DNA of 60,839 nucleotides from Streptomyces sp. NP160 (GCF_006335115.1 NZ_VDMJ01000022.1:1-60839), one strand, 5' to 3'; numbered from the stretch's first letter, positions 43,774 to 52,783 are shown. Translations and numbers: made by a program. The notes: generated by a model not told the origin, from the letters alone.

Positions 43774-44801
43774 GCGGGCACCACCACGGGCACCCACGGA
43801 CCCGCGCCGTCGACGGCAGCGCGCATCGAGCCGACGGCTGCGTCGCAGACAGCGGCCGCCACCAACCCGTCCCGGGCGGTGGCGAGGGCAGGCGCCGGGA
43901 GGCCGTGCACACCGTCCACCCACGCCTGCAGCTCGCGCCGGTACGCCTCAGCGAACCGAGGGCGCCAGTCGGCGGCGTAGGCGCTGGTCCGCAGCAGGTC
44001 CGCTGACCGGGTGGTCAGGGAGGTGGCGTGCGTGGCCCCGGACAGCGCGACGGCACCGGCGTCGCCGACCACTTCGCAGCAGATGTCGTACCCGTAGCGG
44101 GCCCCCAGGAGCACGTCCACAGTGGTGAGCACGCCGTCGGCGGTGCGCAGGAGCAGCAGCTGCGGGTCCTGCAGCTCTGGGCCTCCTGCGCTGCGGCGCG
44201 GTGCCTGCCAGCACACGTGGGTGACCGGAGAGCCGAGAAGCCATGGCACCGAGTCGGCCTCGTGGACGAAGGACCCGGTGATGAGGCCCTCGCTCGTGGC
44301 GCCCGGACCGGCGCTGACGCCGCGGCTGGTGCCGTGGACGAGCAGCGGGGTCCCTACGGCGCCGCTGCGCAGCGCGTCGCGCAGCTCGACGTGCGCTGGG
44401 TCGACCCGGCGCATGAACCCCAGCGTGACGAGCCGCTCGGCGCCGTCCGCCTCCAGCGAGCGGACCACCCGTGCCGCCTCTTGGAGCGACGGCGCCAGGG
44501 GCTTCTCGCACAGCACCGGCTTGCCGGCCGCCGCAGCAGCCAGCACCAGCGCGGAGTGGGTGGCGTCCGCGGACGCGACGACGACGGCGTCGACGTCGTC
44601 CTCAGCGATGAGCGAAGGGCCGTCCGCGCTCGTCCGAGCGCCCAGCTCGGTGGCGAGCGAGCGGGCACGCCCGGCGTCGAGGTCGGTGAGCCGGGTGAGC
44701 ACCGCACCCGACACCTGCCGCGCCAGCAGACGGGCGTGATCGGTCCCCATGACGCCGCACCCGACGACGCCCACCCGCAGGGGCCTGGTGCCTGCGCTCA
44801 C
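43770..44801 (-). CDS. Gfo/Idh/MocA oxidoreductase (inositol dehydrogenase-like)
   Basis: 343 residues from GTG 44801 (GTGA overlap). Rossmann start is RVGVVGCGVMGTDHARLL, the active EKP lies in AGKPVLCEKPLAPS, FMRRVDPAHVELRDAL follows, and substrate-domain residues are in SFVHEADSVPWLLG, the H-E-x-D analogue of the catalytic D/H of IolG. Probably oxidises an inositol or related polyol. A GTG five codons upstream is an alternative start. Confidence 0.85.
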   Translation of the reverse strand: MSAGTRPLRVGVVGCGVMGTDHARLLARQVSGAVLTRLTDLDAGRARSLATELGARTSADGPSLIAEDDVDAVVVASADATHSALVLAAAAAGKPVLCEKPLAPSLQEAARVVRSLEADGAERLVTLGFMRRVDPAHVELRDALRSGAVGTPLLVHGTSRGVSAGPGATSEGLITGSFVHEADSVPWLLGSPVTHVCWQAPRRSAGGPELQDPQLLLLRTADGVLTTVDVLLGARYGYDICCEVVGDAGAVALSGATHATSLTTRSADLLRTSAYAADWRPRFAEAYRRELQAWVDGVHGLPAPALATARDGLVAAAVCDAAVGSMRAAVDGAGPWVPVVVPA

Positions 44802-46006
44802 GCGAGCGGCTCCCACGCTCCGCTGGTCACCGAGCGGCTCATCGCGTCCAGGGCGCGGGCGCTGGCGACGGCGTCGTCCAGCGTCGCGGGCCCGCGCTCG
44901 GCGGGGAGCGCCGGGTCGGCGACGGCGCGCAGGAAGCGCGCGGCCTCGACGACCTTGAGGTCGTCGTAGCCCATGGCGATCGCGGCACCCGGCTGAAAGG
45001 CGGCGTGGTCGCCGTGCCCGGGGCCGACGAAGAGCGTCTGGGTGGGCGCGTCCTGGTAGAGCACCGAGCCGTCGCCGGCCCGGCCGCCGCTCACGCTAAG
45101 CTCACCCATCCGGCGGAAGTCCCAGCGGAGCACGCCGTGGTTGCCCGCCACCTCGAAGCCGTAGGTGTTCTGCTCACCGACGGCGACGCGGCTGGCCTCG
45201 AGCACGCCGCGCGCACCGGAGGCGAACCGCAGCAGGGCCGTCACGGCGTCCTCGTTCTCCACGTCGCCCATCGCGGTGCTCTCGCCCAGGACCACGCGCT
45301 GGTGCCCGGAGGTCGCCGCCGACGGCACCGCCCGCCGGGGGATGAAGACCGCGGTGTCGGCGACCACGGCGTTGATCTCACCGACCAGGTAGCGGGCCAG
45401 GTCGACGCCGTGGGAGGCCAGGTCTCCCAGCACCCCGGCGCCCCCTCGCTCCCGGGAGTAGCGCCAGCTCAGCGCGCCCGCCGGGTCGGCGGCGTAGTCC
45501 GAGAGCAGGCGGATGCGCACGCCCTCCACCTCGCCGATCGCGCCCGCGGCGATCCTCGCTCGCGCCTCCTGCACCGCGGGCGCCCAGCGGTAGTTGAAGC
45601 CAACGGCCGCCCGCACCCCCGCGGAACCCACGGCGTCCCGGACGGCTGTGGCGTCGGCCGCGCCCACCCCGACCGGCTTCTCGATCCACAGGTGCTTGCC
45701 CGCGGCGGCCACCGCGGCGCCGATCTCGCGGTGGAAGAAGTTCGGCGCCGTCACGCTGACGGCCTCGACGCGTGGCTCGGTGAGCACCTCGTGCCAGTCC
45801 TGCACGGCGGAGGCGAACCCGTACTGGGCCGCGGCGGCTTCGGCGCGGCCGGGCACCTCGTCGGCCACGACCACCAGCTCCGGGCGCACGCCCAGGTCGG
45901 GGAAGTGGTGGGTCACCCGCGCGTAGGACTGGGCGTGCACCCTGCCCATCCACCCGAAGCCCACCACGGCCACCCCCAGCGGGCGCGGCGCTGCGCTCGT
46001 CACCAT
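44798..46006 (-). CDS. Gfo/Idh/MocA family oxidoreductase
   Basis: 402 residues. VAVVGFGWMGRVHAQSY, EKP in KHLWIEKPVGVG, and DLASHGVDLARYLVGEI with catalytic D and H. Longer than the other copies because of an insertion around VFIPRRAVPSAATSGHQ typical of myo-inositol 2-dehydrogenase-like proteins near LacI regulators. ATG 46006 and the next codon GTG 46003 are both possible; GAGGAG spacing favours the GTG. First gene of the operon controlled by the palindrome 20 bp upstream. Confidence 0.87.
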   Translation of the reverse strand: MVTSAAPRPLGVAVVGFGWMGRVHAQSYARVTHHFPDLGVRPELVVVADEVPGRAEAAAAQYGFASAVQDWHEVLTEPRVEAVSVTAPNFFHREIGAAVAAAGKHLWIEKPVGVGAADATAVRDAVGSAGVRAAVGFNYRWAPAVQEARARIAAGAIGEVEGVRIRLLSDYAADPAGALSWRYSRERGGAGVLGDLASHGVDLARYLVGEINAVVADTAVFIPRRAVPSAATSGHQRVVLGESTAMGDVENEDAVTALLRFASGARGVLEASRVAVGEQNTYGFEVAGNHGVLRWDFRRMGELSVSGGRAGDGSVLYQDAPTQTLFVGPGHGDHAAFQPGAAIAMGYDDLKVVEAARFLRAVADPALPAERGPATLDDAVASARALDAMSRSVTSGAWEPLA

Positions 46007-46025
46007 CGACTCCTCAGCTCAAGAC

Positions 46026-46039
46026 TTGGACCGGTCCAA
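46026..46039. promoter_or_regulatory. LacI-type operator palindrome
   Basis: TTGGACCGGTCCAA is a perfect 14-bp palindrome with the central CG usual for LacI-family sites, 20 bp upstream of the first dehydrogenase start and 35 bp past the end of the LacI-type gene at 46075-47211, its likely reader. Confidence 0.7.
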
Positions 46040-46074
46040 ACATTGCTGATCCTGGCGGACCAGCAGTAGTGGCG

Positions 46075-47211
46075 TCAACGGCTCGGCGGCGGCGCAGTCG
46101 TGTGGCGCGGCGTCAGCGAGACGGGTGCCACGACGGTGCGGCGCTCCCGCGACCGGTCCGCGACCCGGTCGAGGAGCAGGTCGACCGCCGTGGCGCCGAC
46201 GGTGGCGCTGCTGGCGTCCACGGTGGTGAGGGACGTGCCGGGCAGGCGAGCGAGCGCGACGTCGTCGAAGCCGACCACGGAGACGTCCTCAGGTACCCGC
46301 AACCGGTGCTGGGCGGCTGCGCGCAGGACGCCCAGCGCCGCGACGTCGGCAGCGGCGAAGACGGCCGTGGGCCGCTCGTCGGCGGGGCGGCCCAGCAGCT
46401 CCAGCGCGGCCAGGTAGCCGGAGTCCTCGGTCATGGCGGTGCGCACCACCTCGAGGTCGACTGCGGTCCCGTTGATGACGTCGGTGAAGCCCTTCTCGCG
46501 CAGGCGCATCACCGCGCCGGTGCTGCCGGCCAGGTGGGCCAGTCGCCGGTGGCCCAGCGCCAGTAGGTGCTCCGCGGCCAACCCGCCACCGGCGAGGTCG
46601 TCCTGCACGCTCACGTCGACGTCGGGGAGGTCGACGTCGCGGGCTCCCGCGACCACGGTCGGGAGCCGCTTCGCCGCCTCGAGCACCGCGGGAGTGGGGT
46701 CGAGGGAGCCCACGAGCACCAGCCCGTCGAGGCGCAGGTCGACGAAGGTGTGCAGCACCCGCTCGTCAGCGGCGGCGTCCAGGCGGGCGTCGCCCAGGAG
46801 CATGGTCGCCCCAGCCGTGTGCAGCCGGGCGTTGACGGCCTCCAGCGCCTCCGCGTACCACGGGTTGCGCAGGTCGTGCACGAGCACGCCGACGACACCG
46901 GTGCGCCGCGAGCTGAGGTTGCGGGCGGTCGCGCTCGGTCGGAAGCCGAGCTCCTCGACGGCGGCCAGGACCGCAGCGCGCTTCTCCTCCCGCACCAGGG
47001 GCGAGCCGTTGATGACCAGCGACACCAGCGACTTCGACACCCCGGCGCGCGCGGCGACGTCGCGAATCGTCGGTGGTCTCGGCACGGACGACGAGTGTGC
47101 CGGAGACCCAGCGACGCCGCTGCGCCGGTCAGCCGCTCGGATGCGACTGCTCCGGACCGCGTCCCCCGTGCCCCTTGCGGTCGGCGCGCCAGGGGTCTCG
47201 AGGTCGGTCAT
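46075..47211 (-). CDS. LacI family transcriptional regulator
   Basis: 378 residues from ATG 47211 (ATGA overlap with the isomerase stop). About 45 residues precede the helix-turn-helix, more than usual. PTIRDVAARAGVSKSLVSLVINGSPLVREEKRAAVLAAVEELGF is the HTH and hinge start, and GVVGVLVHDLRNPWYAEALEAV begins the periplasmic-binding-like effector domain with VSVVGFDDVALARL. A shorter start is possible. Probably an autoregulated sugar-responsive repressor acting on the operator at 46026. Confidence 0.9.
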   Translation of the reverse strand: MTDLETPGAPTARGTGDAVRSSRIRAADRRSGVAGSPAHSSSVPRPPTIRDVAARAGVSKSLVSLVINGSPLVREEKRAAVLAAVEELGFRPSATARNLSSRRTGVVGVLVHDLRNPWYAEALEAVNARLHTAGATMLLGDARLDAAADERVLHTFVDLRLDGLVLVGSLDPTPAVLEAAKRLPTVVAGARDVDLPDVDVSVQDDLAGGGLAAEHLLALGHRRLAHLAGSTGAVMRLREKGFTDVINGTAVDLEVVRTAMTEDSGYLAALELLGRPADERPTAVFAAADVAALGVLRAAAQHRLRVPEDVSVVGFDDVALARLPGTSLTTVDASSATVGATAVDLLLDRVADRSRERRTVVAPVSLTPRHTTAPPPSR

Positions 47212-48113
47212 CGGGGCCCCGTGGTGGGAGGGGCGGGCGCAGGCTCGACGTCGGTGGAGCCCGCCAGCACGGCGAGCGCGGTGTCGCGGGCTCGCACGAG
47301 CCCCTCCCTCAGGGGCTGGGCGCGGTGCTCGGCGGAGAGCGCCTCGACGCCCCACGGGCCGTCGAAGCCCGCCGCGCGGAGCACGCGGACGAAGCCGGCC
47401 AGGTCGAAGGAGCCCTCACCGCAGTAGCGGCGGCGGTCGCGGGTGTCCTCGAAGAGGGTCCCCACGACGCCGGGGTCGGCGTCGTCGAGCTCCACGGCGA
47501 CGACCACCGCCCGCCCGCCCCGCTCCAGGGCCGCGGCCAGCTCCTCCAGCGAGGTGCCGGCGCGGAAGACGTGCCAGGCGTCCACGCACACGCCCAGCGC
47601 CGGGCGGTCGACGGCGAGGGCGAGCTCCACCCCGGCGGGGACGCTCGCCACCGCGGTCCACGGCAGCGGCTCGAGGGCGAGCCGCGTGCCGACCGCCCCG
47701 GCCTCCTCGGCGAGCTCCCGCAGGCGCGGCACGAGGTCGTCGGTGTGCTCCACGGGCGGTGGGGTCACCTTGACGTGCGCTGCCCCGAGCGCGCCCGCCG
47801 CCGCAAGCAGCAGCTCCCAGCGGGTCCGCCACCCGTGGTCGTCCTCGCCGGCCCACCAGCCGTCGAGCAGCTCGACCTCCACGTGGCCCAGGCCCTCGCG
47901 GCGCAGGAGGTCTGCCAGCTCGCCGAGGCAGCTGGCGCCGAGGGCCTCGAGGTCGGCGTGCAGCAGTCCCAGGCCGACCCACCCGGTGTCGGCGACGGCG
48001 CGGACGCGCTCGGCGAGCGGCAGGGGACTGCGTTCATCGGGCGCGGCCGGCACCACGTCGCCGGCGCTCGTCCAGCAGGTGGCGACCAGCTCGTGGCGGG
48101 TCGTGGAGCCCAC
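47208..48113 (-). CDS. TIM-barrel sugar phosphate isomerase/epimerase (IolE-like)
   Basis: 301 residues from GTG 48113, 5 bp after the preceding stop. Starts HELVATCWTSAGDVVP, has AAHVKVTPPPVEHTDDLVPRLRELAEEAG, LALEPLPWTAVASV, VCVDAWHVFRAG and VAVELDDADPG: the E, D and H metal-binding residues of xylose-isomerase-like barrels. Neighbouring IolG-like genes suggest inosose dehydratase or isomerisation of a ketosugar. No strong ribosome site; translation is probably coupled. Confidence 0.8.
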   Translation of the reverse strand: MGSTTRHELVATCWTSAGDVVPAAPDERSPLPLAERVRAVADTGWVGLGLLHADLEALGASCLGELADLLRREGLGHVEVELLDGWWAGEDDHGWRTRWELLLAAAGALGAAHVKVTPPPVEHTDDLVPRLRELAEEAGAVGTRLALEPLPWTAVASVPAGVELALAVDRPALGVCVDAWHVFRAGTSLEELAAALERGGRAVVVAVELDDADPGVVGTLFEDTRDRRRYCGEGSFDLAGFVRVLRAAGFDGPWGVEALSAEHRAQPLREGLVRARDTALAVLAGSTDVEPAPAPPTTGPR

Positions 48114-48118
48114 CGGCG

Positions 48119-49162
48119 TCAGGCCGACAGGTCGACGCGCACGGTGCGGCCCTCGCGGGCCGAGGCGCCCGCGGCGTCGGCGAGCACCAGCGCGGCGCGT
48201 CCGTCCTCGAAGCCCGGGCTGGTCATCGGTCCTCCCCGCACCGCGGAGAGGAACGCCTCCAGCTCCGCGGAGTACGCCTGGCTGTAGCGCTCGAGGAAGA
48301 AGGTCTGGAACGGGGCGCTGGAGTCTCCCGAGGCCCCGGTGGAGGATCTGACGAGGGTGTCGGTGGCGTTGCCGACGGTGAGGGTGCCCAGCGGACCAGT
48401 GGCCTCCAGCCGCTGGTCGTAGCCGGCGGCGCAGTGGCGGGAGTTGGTGATGCTCACCGACTGACCGCCGGCGCCGACCAGCGTGACGACGGCGCCGTCG
48501 TAGTCGTCGTGCCTCGCGGTGACGTCGGAGAACTGCCGCAGGCCCACCGCGGTGACCGCCACGACGTCCGGCACGAACCAGCGGGCGGTGTCGAAGTCGT
48601 GGATGGTCATGTCGCGGAAGATGCCGCCGGACGCCCTGATGTAGTCCTCGGGAGCTGGCGCCGGGTCGCGGCTGGTGATGGTCAGCTGCTCGAGGGGACC
48701 GATCTCCCCGGCCTGCACGCGGCGGTGCAGCTCGGCGAAGTGCGGGTCGAAGCGGCGGTTGAAGCCGAGCGCCACCGGCACCGACGCCTGTGCGGCGCGC
48801 TCGCGCAGGCCGTCGACGCGGGCGATGTCGAGGTCGATCGGCTTCTCGCACAGCACCGGCTTGCCGGCGTCGAGGCAGGCGGCGATGAGGTCGACGTGCG
48901 TGGACGTGGGGGAGGCGACCACGACGGCGTCGACGTCGTCTGCGGTGATGGCCGCGAGGGCGTCGGCGGTCGCTCGTCCGCCGAACCTGGCCACCAGCGA
49001 CTCCGCTCCCGCGATGAACGGGTCGGCGACGACTTGGAGCGCGGCGCCCTCCGAGCGGTGCACGCCCAGGGCGTGCACCTGGCCGATGCGGCCGCTGCCG
49101 ATCAGCGCGATCCGAACCGGCCGGTCGACCGCCGAGCTGGTGGGAGTGCTGGGGCTGGTCAC
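48119..49162 (-). CDS. Gfo/Idh/MocA oxidoreductase (inositol 2-dehydrogenase-like)
   Basis: 347 residues from GTG 49162, with AGGAG 8 nt upstream. RIALIGSGRIGQVHALGVH, EKP in GKPVLCEKPIDLDI, GFNRRFDPHFAELHRRVQAGEIG and SGGIFRDMTIHDFDTARWFV, whose D and H in MTIHDFD are the catalytic pair of IolG/IdhA. The closest to a true inositol dehydrogenase among the five copies. Heads the unit dehydrogenase-isomerase-LacI, with the TTGTCAGG motif 62 bp upstream. Confidence 0.9.
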   Translation of the reverse strand: MTSPSTPTSSAVDRPVRIALIGSGRIGQVHALGVHRSEGAALQVVADPFIAGAESLVARFGGRATADALAAITADDVDAVVVASPTSTHVDLIAACLDAGKPVLCEKPIDLDIARVDGLRERAAQASVPVALGFNRRFDPHFAELHRRVQAGEIGPLEQLTITSRDPAPAPEDYIRASGGIFRDMTIHDFDTARWFVPDVVAVTAVGLRQFSDVTARHDDYDGAVVTLVGAGGQSVSITNSRHCAAGYDQRLEATGPLGTLTVGNATDTLVRSSTGASGDSSAPFQTFFLERYSQAYSAELEAFLSAVRGGPMTSPGFEDGRAALVLADAAGASAREGRTVRVDLSA

Positions 49163-49223
49163 CGGTGGTGCTCCTCGTCGTCGAGATCCGGGCGGCACGA
49201 CGCCGCGCCGTGATGCTAGCGAG

Positions 49224-49243
49224 TTGTCAGGTCATACCGTCAA
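49224..49243. promoter_or_regulatory. putative GntR operator, site A
   Basis: TTGTCAGGTCATACCGTCAA, an imperfect palindrome 61 bp upstream of the IolG-like gene start. The same pattern occurs before the MFS gene (57439) and between the GntR regulator and iolC (58739). Confidence 0.55.
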
Positions 49244-49316
49244 GCATCGCCGGTCGTTGTCGCGGGCGCGGCGTCGGCTGGCGCTCGCGACGCCCACGAC
49301 CGCAGTCGGGCGTGCC

Positions 49317-50531
49317 TCAGACAGCGGAACTTCGACGCTCCCCGGCGGCGTCGAGCGCCTCGACCAGCGCCGCGCGCTCCCAACCCTGCGACAGCGCCTG
49401 CCAGACCAGCTCGGCCTGGGTCTGAGGGGCCAGGCCGCCGATCGGCTGGTCGCGGTCGAGGTTGGTCGGGAAGGCGTAGCCCTCCGCGGAGGCCGCCACG
49501 ACGTTGCGCAGCGACCGCTCGTCGGCGCCCGCCGCCTTCAGCCCGCGCAAGGTCTCGAAGAGCGCCGCGACCATCGCCGACCTGTCGACGACCTCCATCG
49601 CCCGGCCGAAGCCGGAGGAGACCTGCAGGAGGTTGGCCATGCGGCGCACGTCGGTGCTGGCGTTGCTGCCGGCCCCGTGGAAGAGCGCCGGGTTGAAGAA
49701 CGCGGCGTCGCCCTTGGCCAGCGGCAGCTGGACGGAGTGCTCGAGGAAGTGCGCGGTGAACTCGGGCTGGTGGAAGGCGATGTAGCCGGCCGGGTACTTG
49801 TGGGAGTGGGGCAGGTACAGCGTCGGACCGGTCTCGACGGGCATGTCGACGTGCGCCACGGCGCCCTGCAGCGTCAGGACCGGCGAGAGGACGTGCACCT
49901 GGGCAGGGAAGCCCGCCGCCTGGTCCTGGTCCATGAAGCCCAGGTGGTAGTCGCGGTGCGCCGTCTGCGCCTGCCCGCCGGGGTTGACCACGTTGACCTG
50001 CGAGGTGACCTGGTAGCCGCGGCCGAGCCACGCCTCGCTGACCAGCGCCAGCACGTCGTTGGCGTAGTAGGCGGCGAAGGCCCCGGGGTCGCGGACGGCG
50101 AACTTGTCCAGCGCACCCCAGATCCTGTCGTTGGCGCCGGGCTTGGCGAAGTGGTCGCCGACGACCGCACCGGCTGCCTCCTGCTCCTCGATCATCGCGC
50201 GGAACACGTCCGTGGCGCGGTCGACGACGCCGGTGTCGAAGGCCTTCTTGACGACGACGATGCCGGGGCCGTCGGCCAGCGCCCGCGCCAGCTCGGCCTG
50301 CACGTCGCGGCGGCCCTCGGGAGTGGTGGTGTGCTCGCGCAGCCGCGCGCCGTAGACCAGCACCCCCTGCTCCAGGGCGTCGGCGTACGGGTAGTCGTCG
50401 AGTGACGTCTCGGCCAGGCCGGCCTCCACGACCGCGCGGAAGTCGTCCAGGGAGCAGTCGGCGGGGGAGTACCAGCCCGTGGCGACGGTGGTGCGCGCCG
50501 GGGCGCTGGGGCGGAGCGGGGTGGCGGTCAC
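49317..50531 (-). CDS. phytanoyl-CoA dioxygenase (PhyH) family protein
   Basis: 404 residues. Fe(II)/2-oxoglutarate double-stranded beta-helix core: TAHRDYHLGF supplies the H-x-D metal pair, and the distal His is in AFFNPALFHGAGSN followed by RRMANLLQVSSG with the 2-oxoglutarate Arg. An N-terminal helical part (30-100) and C-terminal helices are extra. Members hydroxylate small metabolites. In a sugar/inositol locus the substrate is not evident. GTG start with AGAGG 9 nt upstream. Divergent from a LacI gene that may regulate it. Confidence 0.85.
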   Translation of the reverse strand: MTATPLRPSAPARTTVATGWYSPADCSLDDFRAVVEAGLAETSLDDYPYADALEQGVLVYGARLREHTTTPEGRRDVQAELARALADGPGIVVVKKAFDTGVVDRATDVFRAMIEEQEAAGAVVGDHFAKPGANDRIWGALDKFAVRDPGAFAAYYANDVLALVSEAWLGRGYQVTSQVNVVNPGGQAQTAHRDYHLGFMDQDQAAGFPAQVHVLSPVLTLQGAVAHVDMPVETGPTLYLPHSHKYPAGYIAFHQPEFTAHFLEHSVQLPLAKGDAAFFNPALFHGAGSNASTDVRRMANLLQVSSGFGRAMEVVDRSAMVAALFETLRGLKAAGADERSLRNVVAASAEGYAFPTNLDRDQPIGGLAPQTQAELVWQALSQGWERAALVEALDAAGERRSSAV

Positions 50532-50625
50532 GGGGGTGCCTCTTCTCGTCGTCGAGCTGTGGGGCGTGGTGCGCGGGGAGGTCCGCCGCTGACAGCGACG
50601 CTAGGCCCGGCAGACGCCCACCCGG

Positions 50626-50652
50626 AGGGGCGGACCCCTCAAGAACCCCTCA
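50626..50652. promoter_or_regulatory. direct and inverted repeats between dioxygenase and LacI genes
   Basis: ACCCCTCA occurs at 50634-50641 and 50645-50652, 11 bases apart (one helical turn), and GAGGGG at 50626-50631 forms an inverted repeat with the first copy. Located in the 137-bp divergent gap, so a candidate operator for the LacI-type protein starting at 50669. Confidence 0.45.
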
Positions 50653-50668
50653 GCCGACGTGGTGTGCT

Positions 50669-51715
50669 GTGCGGGTGCGCCACCCCTTCCGCGTGCGCGA
50701 GATCGCCGCCCAGGCGGGCCTGTCGGAGGCCACCGTCGACAGGGTCCTGCACGGCCGTGACGGCGTGCGGCCCTCGACCGCCCGGCAGGTGGAGCGGGCC
50801 ATCGCGGACCTGCAGCGACAGGCCGACCAGCTGCAGCTCGGCGGGCGCACGTGGGTGCTCGACGTGGTGGTCCAGGCCCCGCTGCGCTTCTCGGTGGAGG
50901 TGCGCACCGCGCTCGAGGCGGAGCTGCCGGGTCTGCGGCCCGCCGTCGTCCGCGCCCGCTTCCACCTCCTCCAGGGCGCTGGTCCTGCACCCGTGCTGGC
51001 GGCGCTCCGCAAGGCCGCGGGCGCCCGCTCCGACGGCGTGGTGCTCAAGGCGCCGCAGCACCCCGGTGTCGTCGGAGCCGTGGCCGCGCTCAAAGCAGCC
51101 GGTGTCCCGGTGGTGACGCTGGTGACCGACCTACCGGGCTCGCCGCGCACGGCCTACGTCGGCCCGGACAACCGCGGTGCCGGTCGGACCGCTGCCCACC
51201 TGGTCGACCAGTGGCTCGGCCCGGCCGCCGCCCGGGCCAGGGCGCCGGCGGTCCTGGTGGTGCGCAGCAGCGGTGCGGACCTCGGCGAGGACGAGCGCGC
51301 CGCGGGCTTCGCCGAGGTGCTGGGGTCGCGCCGCGTGCTCGAGGTCCGCGACGACGAGACCCGCGCCCACGCCGTCGTCGAGGACCTGCGCACGACCCTC
51401 CACGAGGGAGACGGCGGTGGCGTTCGAGCCGTCTACGCGATGTACGCCGGGGCCGGCGGCGTCACCGCCGTGCTCGACACGCTCGTGCAGCACGGCCACG
51501 AGCCGCTCGCGGTCGTCGTGCACGACCTGGCGGCCGAGCACCTCGCTCTCCTGCGCAGCGGACGGGTCTCCGTGGTGCTCCACCACGACCTCCGCACGCA
51601 CCTGCGGCGGGCAGCGCGCGTGCTGCTGCAGTCGCGCGGGGGCCTGCCAGGACCGGTGCGCTCGTGGGCGGCGCCCGTGCAGGTGGTGACGCGCTTCAAC
51701 GTCCCGCTGCGGTGA
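50669..51715 (+). CDS. LacI family regulator
   Basis: 348 residues from GTG 50669, or GTG 50675. The helix-turn-helix FRVREIAAQAGLSEATVDRVLHGRDGVRPSTARQVERAIADLQ lies at the extreme N-terminus, followed by a periplasmic-binding-like domain with LDVVVQAPLRFSVEVRTALEAEL, VVLKAPQHPGVVGAVAAL and VTLVTDLPGS. Belongs to the substrate-binding-domain subgroup lacking the classic L-x-x-P hinge context. No ribosome site; perhaps leaderless. Probable regulator of the divergent dioxygenase gene. Confidence 0.87.
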   Translation: MRVRHPFRVREIAAQAGLSEATVDRVLHGRDGVRPSTARQVERAIADLQRQADQLQLGGRTWVLDVVVQAPLRFSVEVRTALEAELPGLRPAVVRARFHLLQGAGPAPVLAALRKAAGARSDGVVLKAPQHPGVVGAVAALKAAGVPVVTLVTDLPGSPRTAYVGPDNRGAGRTAAHLVDQWLGPAAARARAPAVLVVRSSGADLGEDERAAGFAEVLGSRRVLEVRDDETRAHAVVEDLRTTLHEGDGGGVRAVYAMYAGAGGVTAVLDTLVQHGHEPLAVVVHDLAAEHLALLRSGRVSVVLHHDLRTHLRRAARVLLQSRGGLPGPVRSWAAPVQVVTRFNVPLR

Positions 51716-51716
51716 T

Positions 51717-51756
51717 GCACGAGCCAGGTGCCGCCGCAGGGACCGCTGGCTCGTGC
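51717..51756. terminator. bidirectional hairpin between convergent genes
   Basis: GCACGAGCCAG (51717-51727) and CTGGCTCGTGC (51746-51756) form a perfect 11-bp stem with an 18-nt loop, between the LacI stop (51715) and the isomerase stop (51770). Confidence 0.65.
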
Positions 51757-51769
51757 CCGCCCGCGGCCA

Positions 51770-52783
51770 TCAGACCCCCGCGGCGCTGCGTGCCTCCGCC
51801 AGGGTGGTGGCGGCCACCTGCAGGCCCTCGATCCGTTCGAGCGCGGTGTCCTCGTGCTCGATGTTCACCTTCATCTCCGGGTCGACCTCGTGCAGCGCCC
51901 GCAGGAACTCGGTCCAGAACTCGACGCCGTGGCCGTTGCCGACCGCCACGAAGTCCCAGGCGGAGTCGGACGGCCACTCGTTGACGTAGTGGTCGCCGTC
52001 GGTGAGCGGGCCGGTGCCCAGCCCGACGCGCGCCTCGTCGGGCCGCAACCGCCGGAACCTGTCGTCGAGCACCCCGTGGATGGCTGCGGCCGGGTTGGTC
52101 CGCACGTCCTTGGCCGCCGCGTGGCGCACGAGCGGGCCGAGGTGGCGGATCGCGGCGACCGGGTCGATCTGCTGCCAGAACAGGTGCGAGGGGTCCATCT
52201 CGGCGCCGACGTGCGTGGCCCCGGTCTGCTCGACCAGCCGCTCCAGCGTGGAGGGGTTGAAGACGAGGTTCTGCGGGTGCATCTCGATGCACAGGTGCAC
52301 GTCCGCGTCGGCAGCGCGCCGGTCGAGCTCCCGCCAGAAGGGCACCGCGACCGACCACTGGTGCTCGAGGGCGTCGAGCCAGGAGGAGTCCCAGGGGTTA
52401 ACGATCCACGTGGGTGCCACGGCTCCCGGTGCACCCCCAGGCAGCCCCGACATGCAGACCACGCGCTGCTGACCGAGCCGCCGGGCCAACTCGACCGAGC
52501 GCACCAGGTCGCCCGCGTGCTTGGCGCGCACAGCGGGGTTCACGTGCAGTGCGTTGCCGTTGACGTTGAGCCCGTTCAGGTGGACGCCGGCCTCCTCGAA
52601 GAGGCCCAGGTACTCGTCACGCGCGGTGTCCGAGGACAGGACCGCGTCGACCGGCAGGTGCGGCGTGCCGACGAAGCCACCGGCGTTCACCTCCACGCCC
52701 TCCAGGCCGAGCTCCTTGGCGGTGGCCAGCGCGGAGCGCAGGTCGAGGTCGTGCAGGACGGCGGTGTAGACGCCGATCTCCAT
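51770..52783 (-). CDS. TIM-barrel sugar phosphate isomerase/epimerase
   Basis: 337 residues from ATG 52783, with GAGAGGA upstream. Starts MEIGVYTAVLHDLDLRSALATAKELGLEGVEVNAGG; CIEMHPQNLVFNPSTLERLVEQ, GAEMDPSHLFWQQIDPVAAIRHLGPLV and HAAAKDV supply the metal ligands E, D and H, and IEHEDTALERIEGL supplies the last E. Characteristic of the family that accompanies Gfo/Idh/MocA dehydrogenases. Second gene after the dehydrogenase upstream (29 bp gap). Confidence 0.88.
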   Translation of the reverse strand: MEIGVYTAVLHDLDLRSALATAKELGLEGVEVNAGGFVGTPHLPVDAVLSSDTARDEYLGLFEEAGVHLNGLNVNGNALHVNPAVRAKHAGDLVRSVELARRLGQQRVVCMSGLPGGAPGAVAPTWIVNPWDSSWLDALEHQWSVAVPFWRELDRRAADADVHLCIEMHPQNLVFNPSTLERLVEQTGATHVGAEMDPSHLFWQQIDPVAAIRHLGPLVRHAAAKDVRTNPAAAIHGVLDDRFRRLRPDEARVGLGTGPLTDGDHYVNEWPSDSAWDFVAVGNGHGVEFWTEFLRALHEVDPEMKVNIEHEDTALERIEGLQVAATTLAEARSAAGV

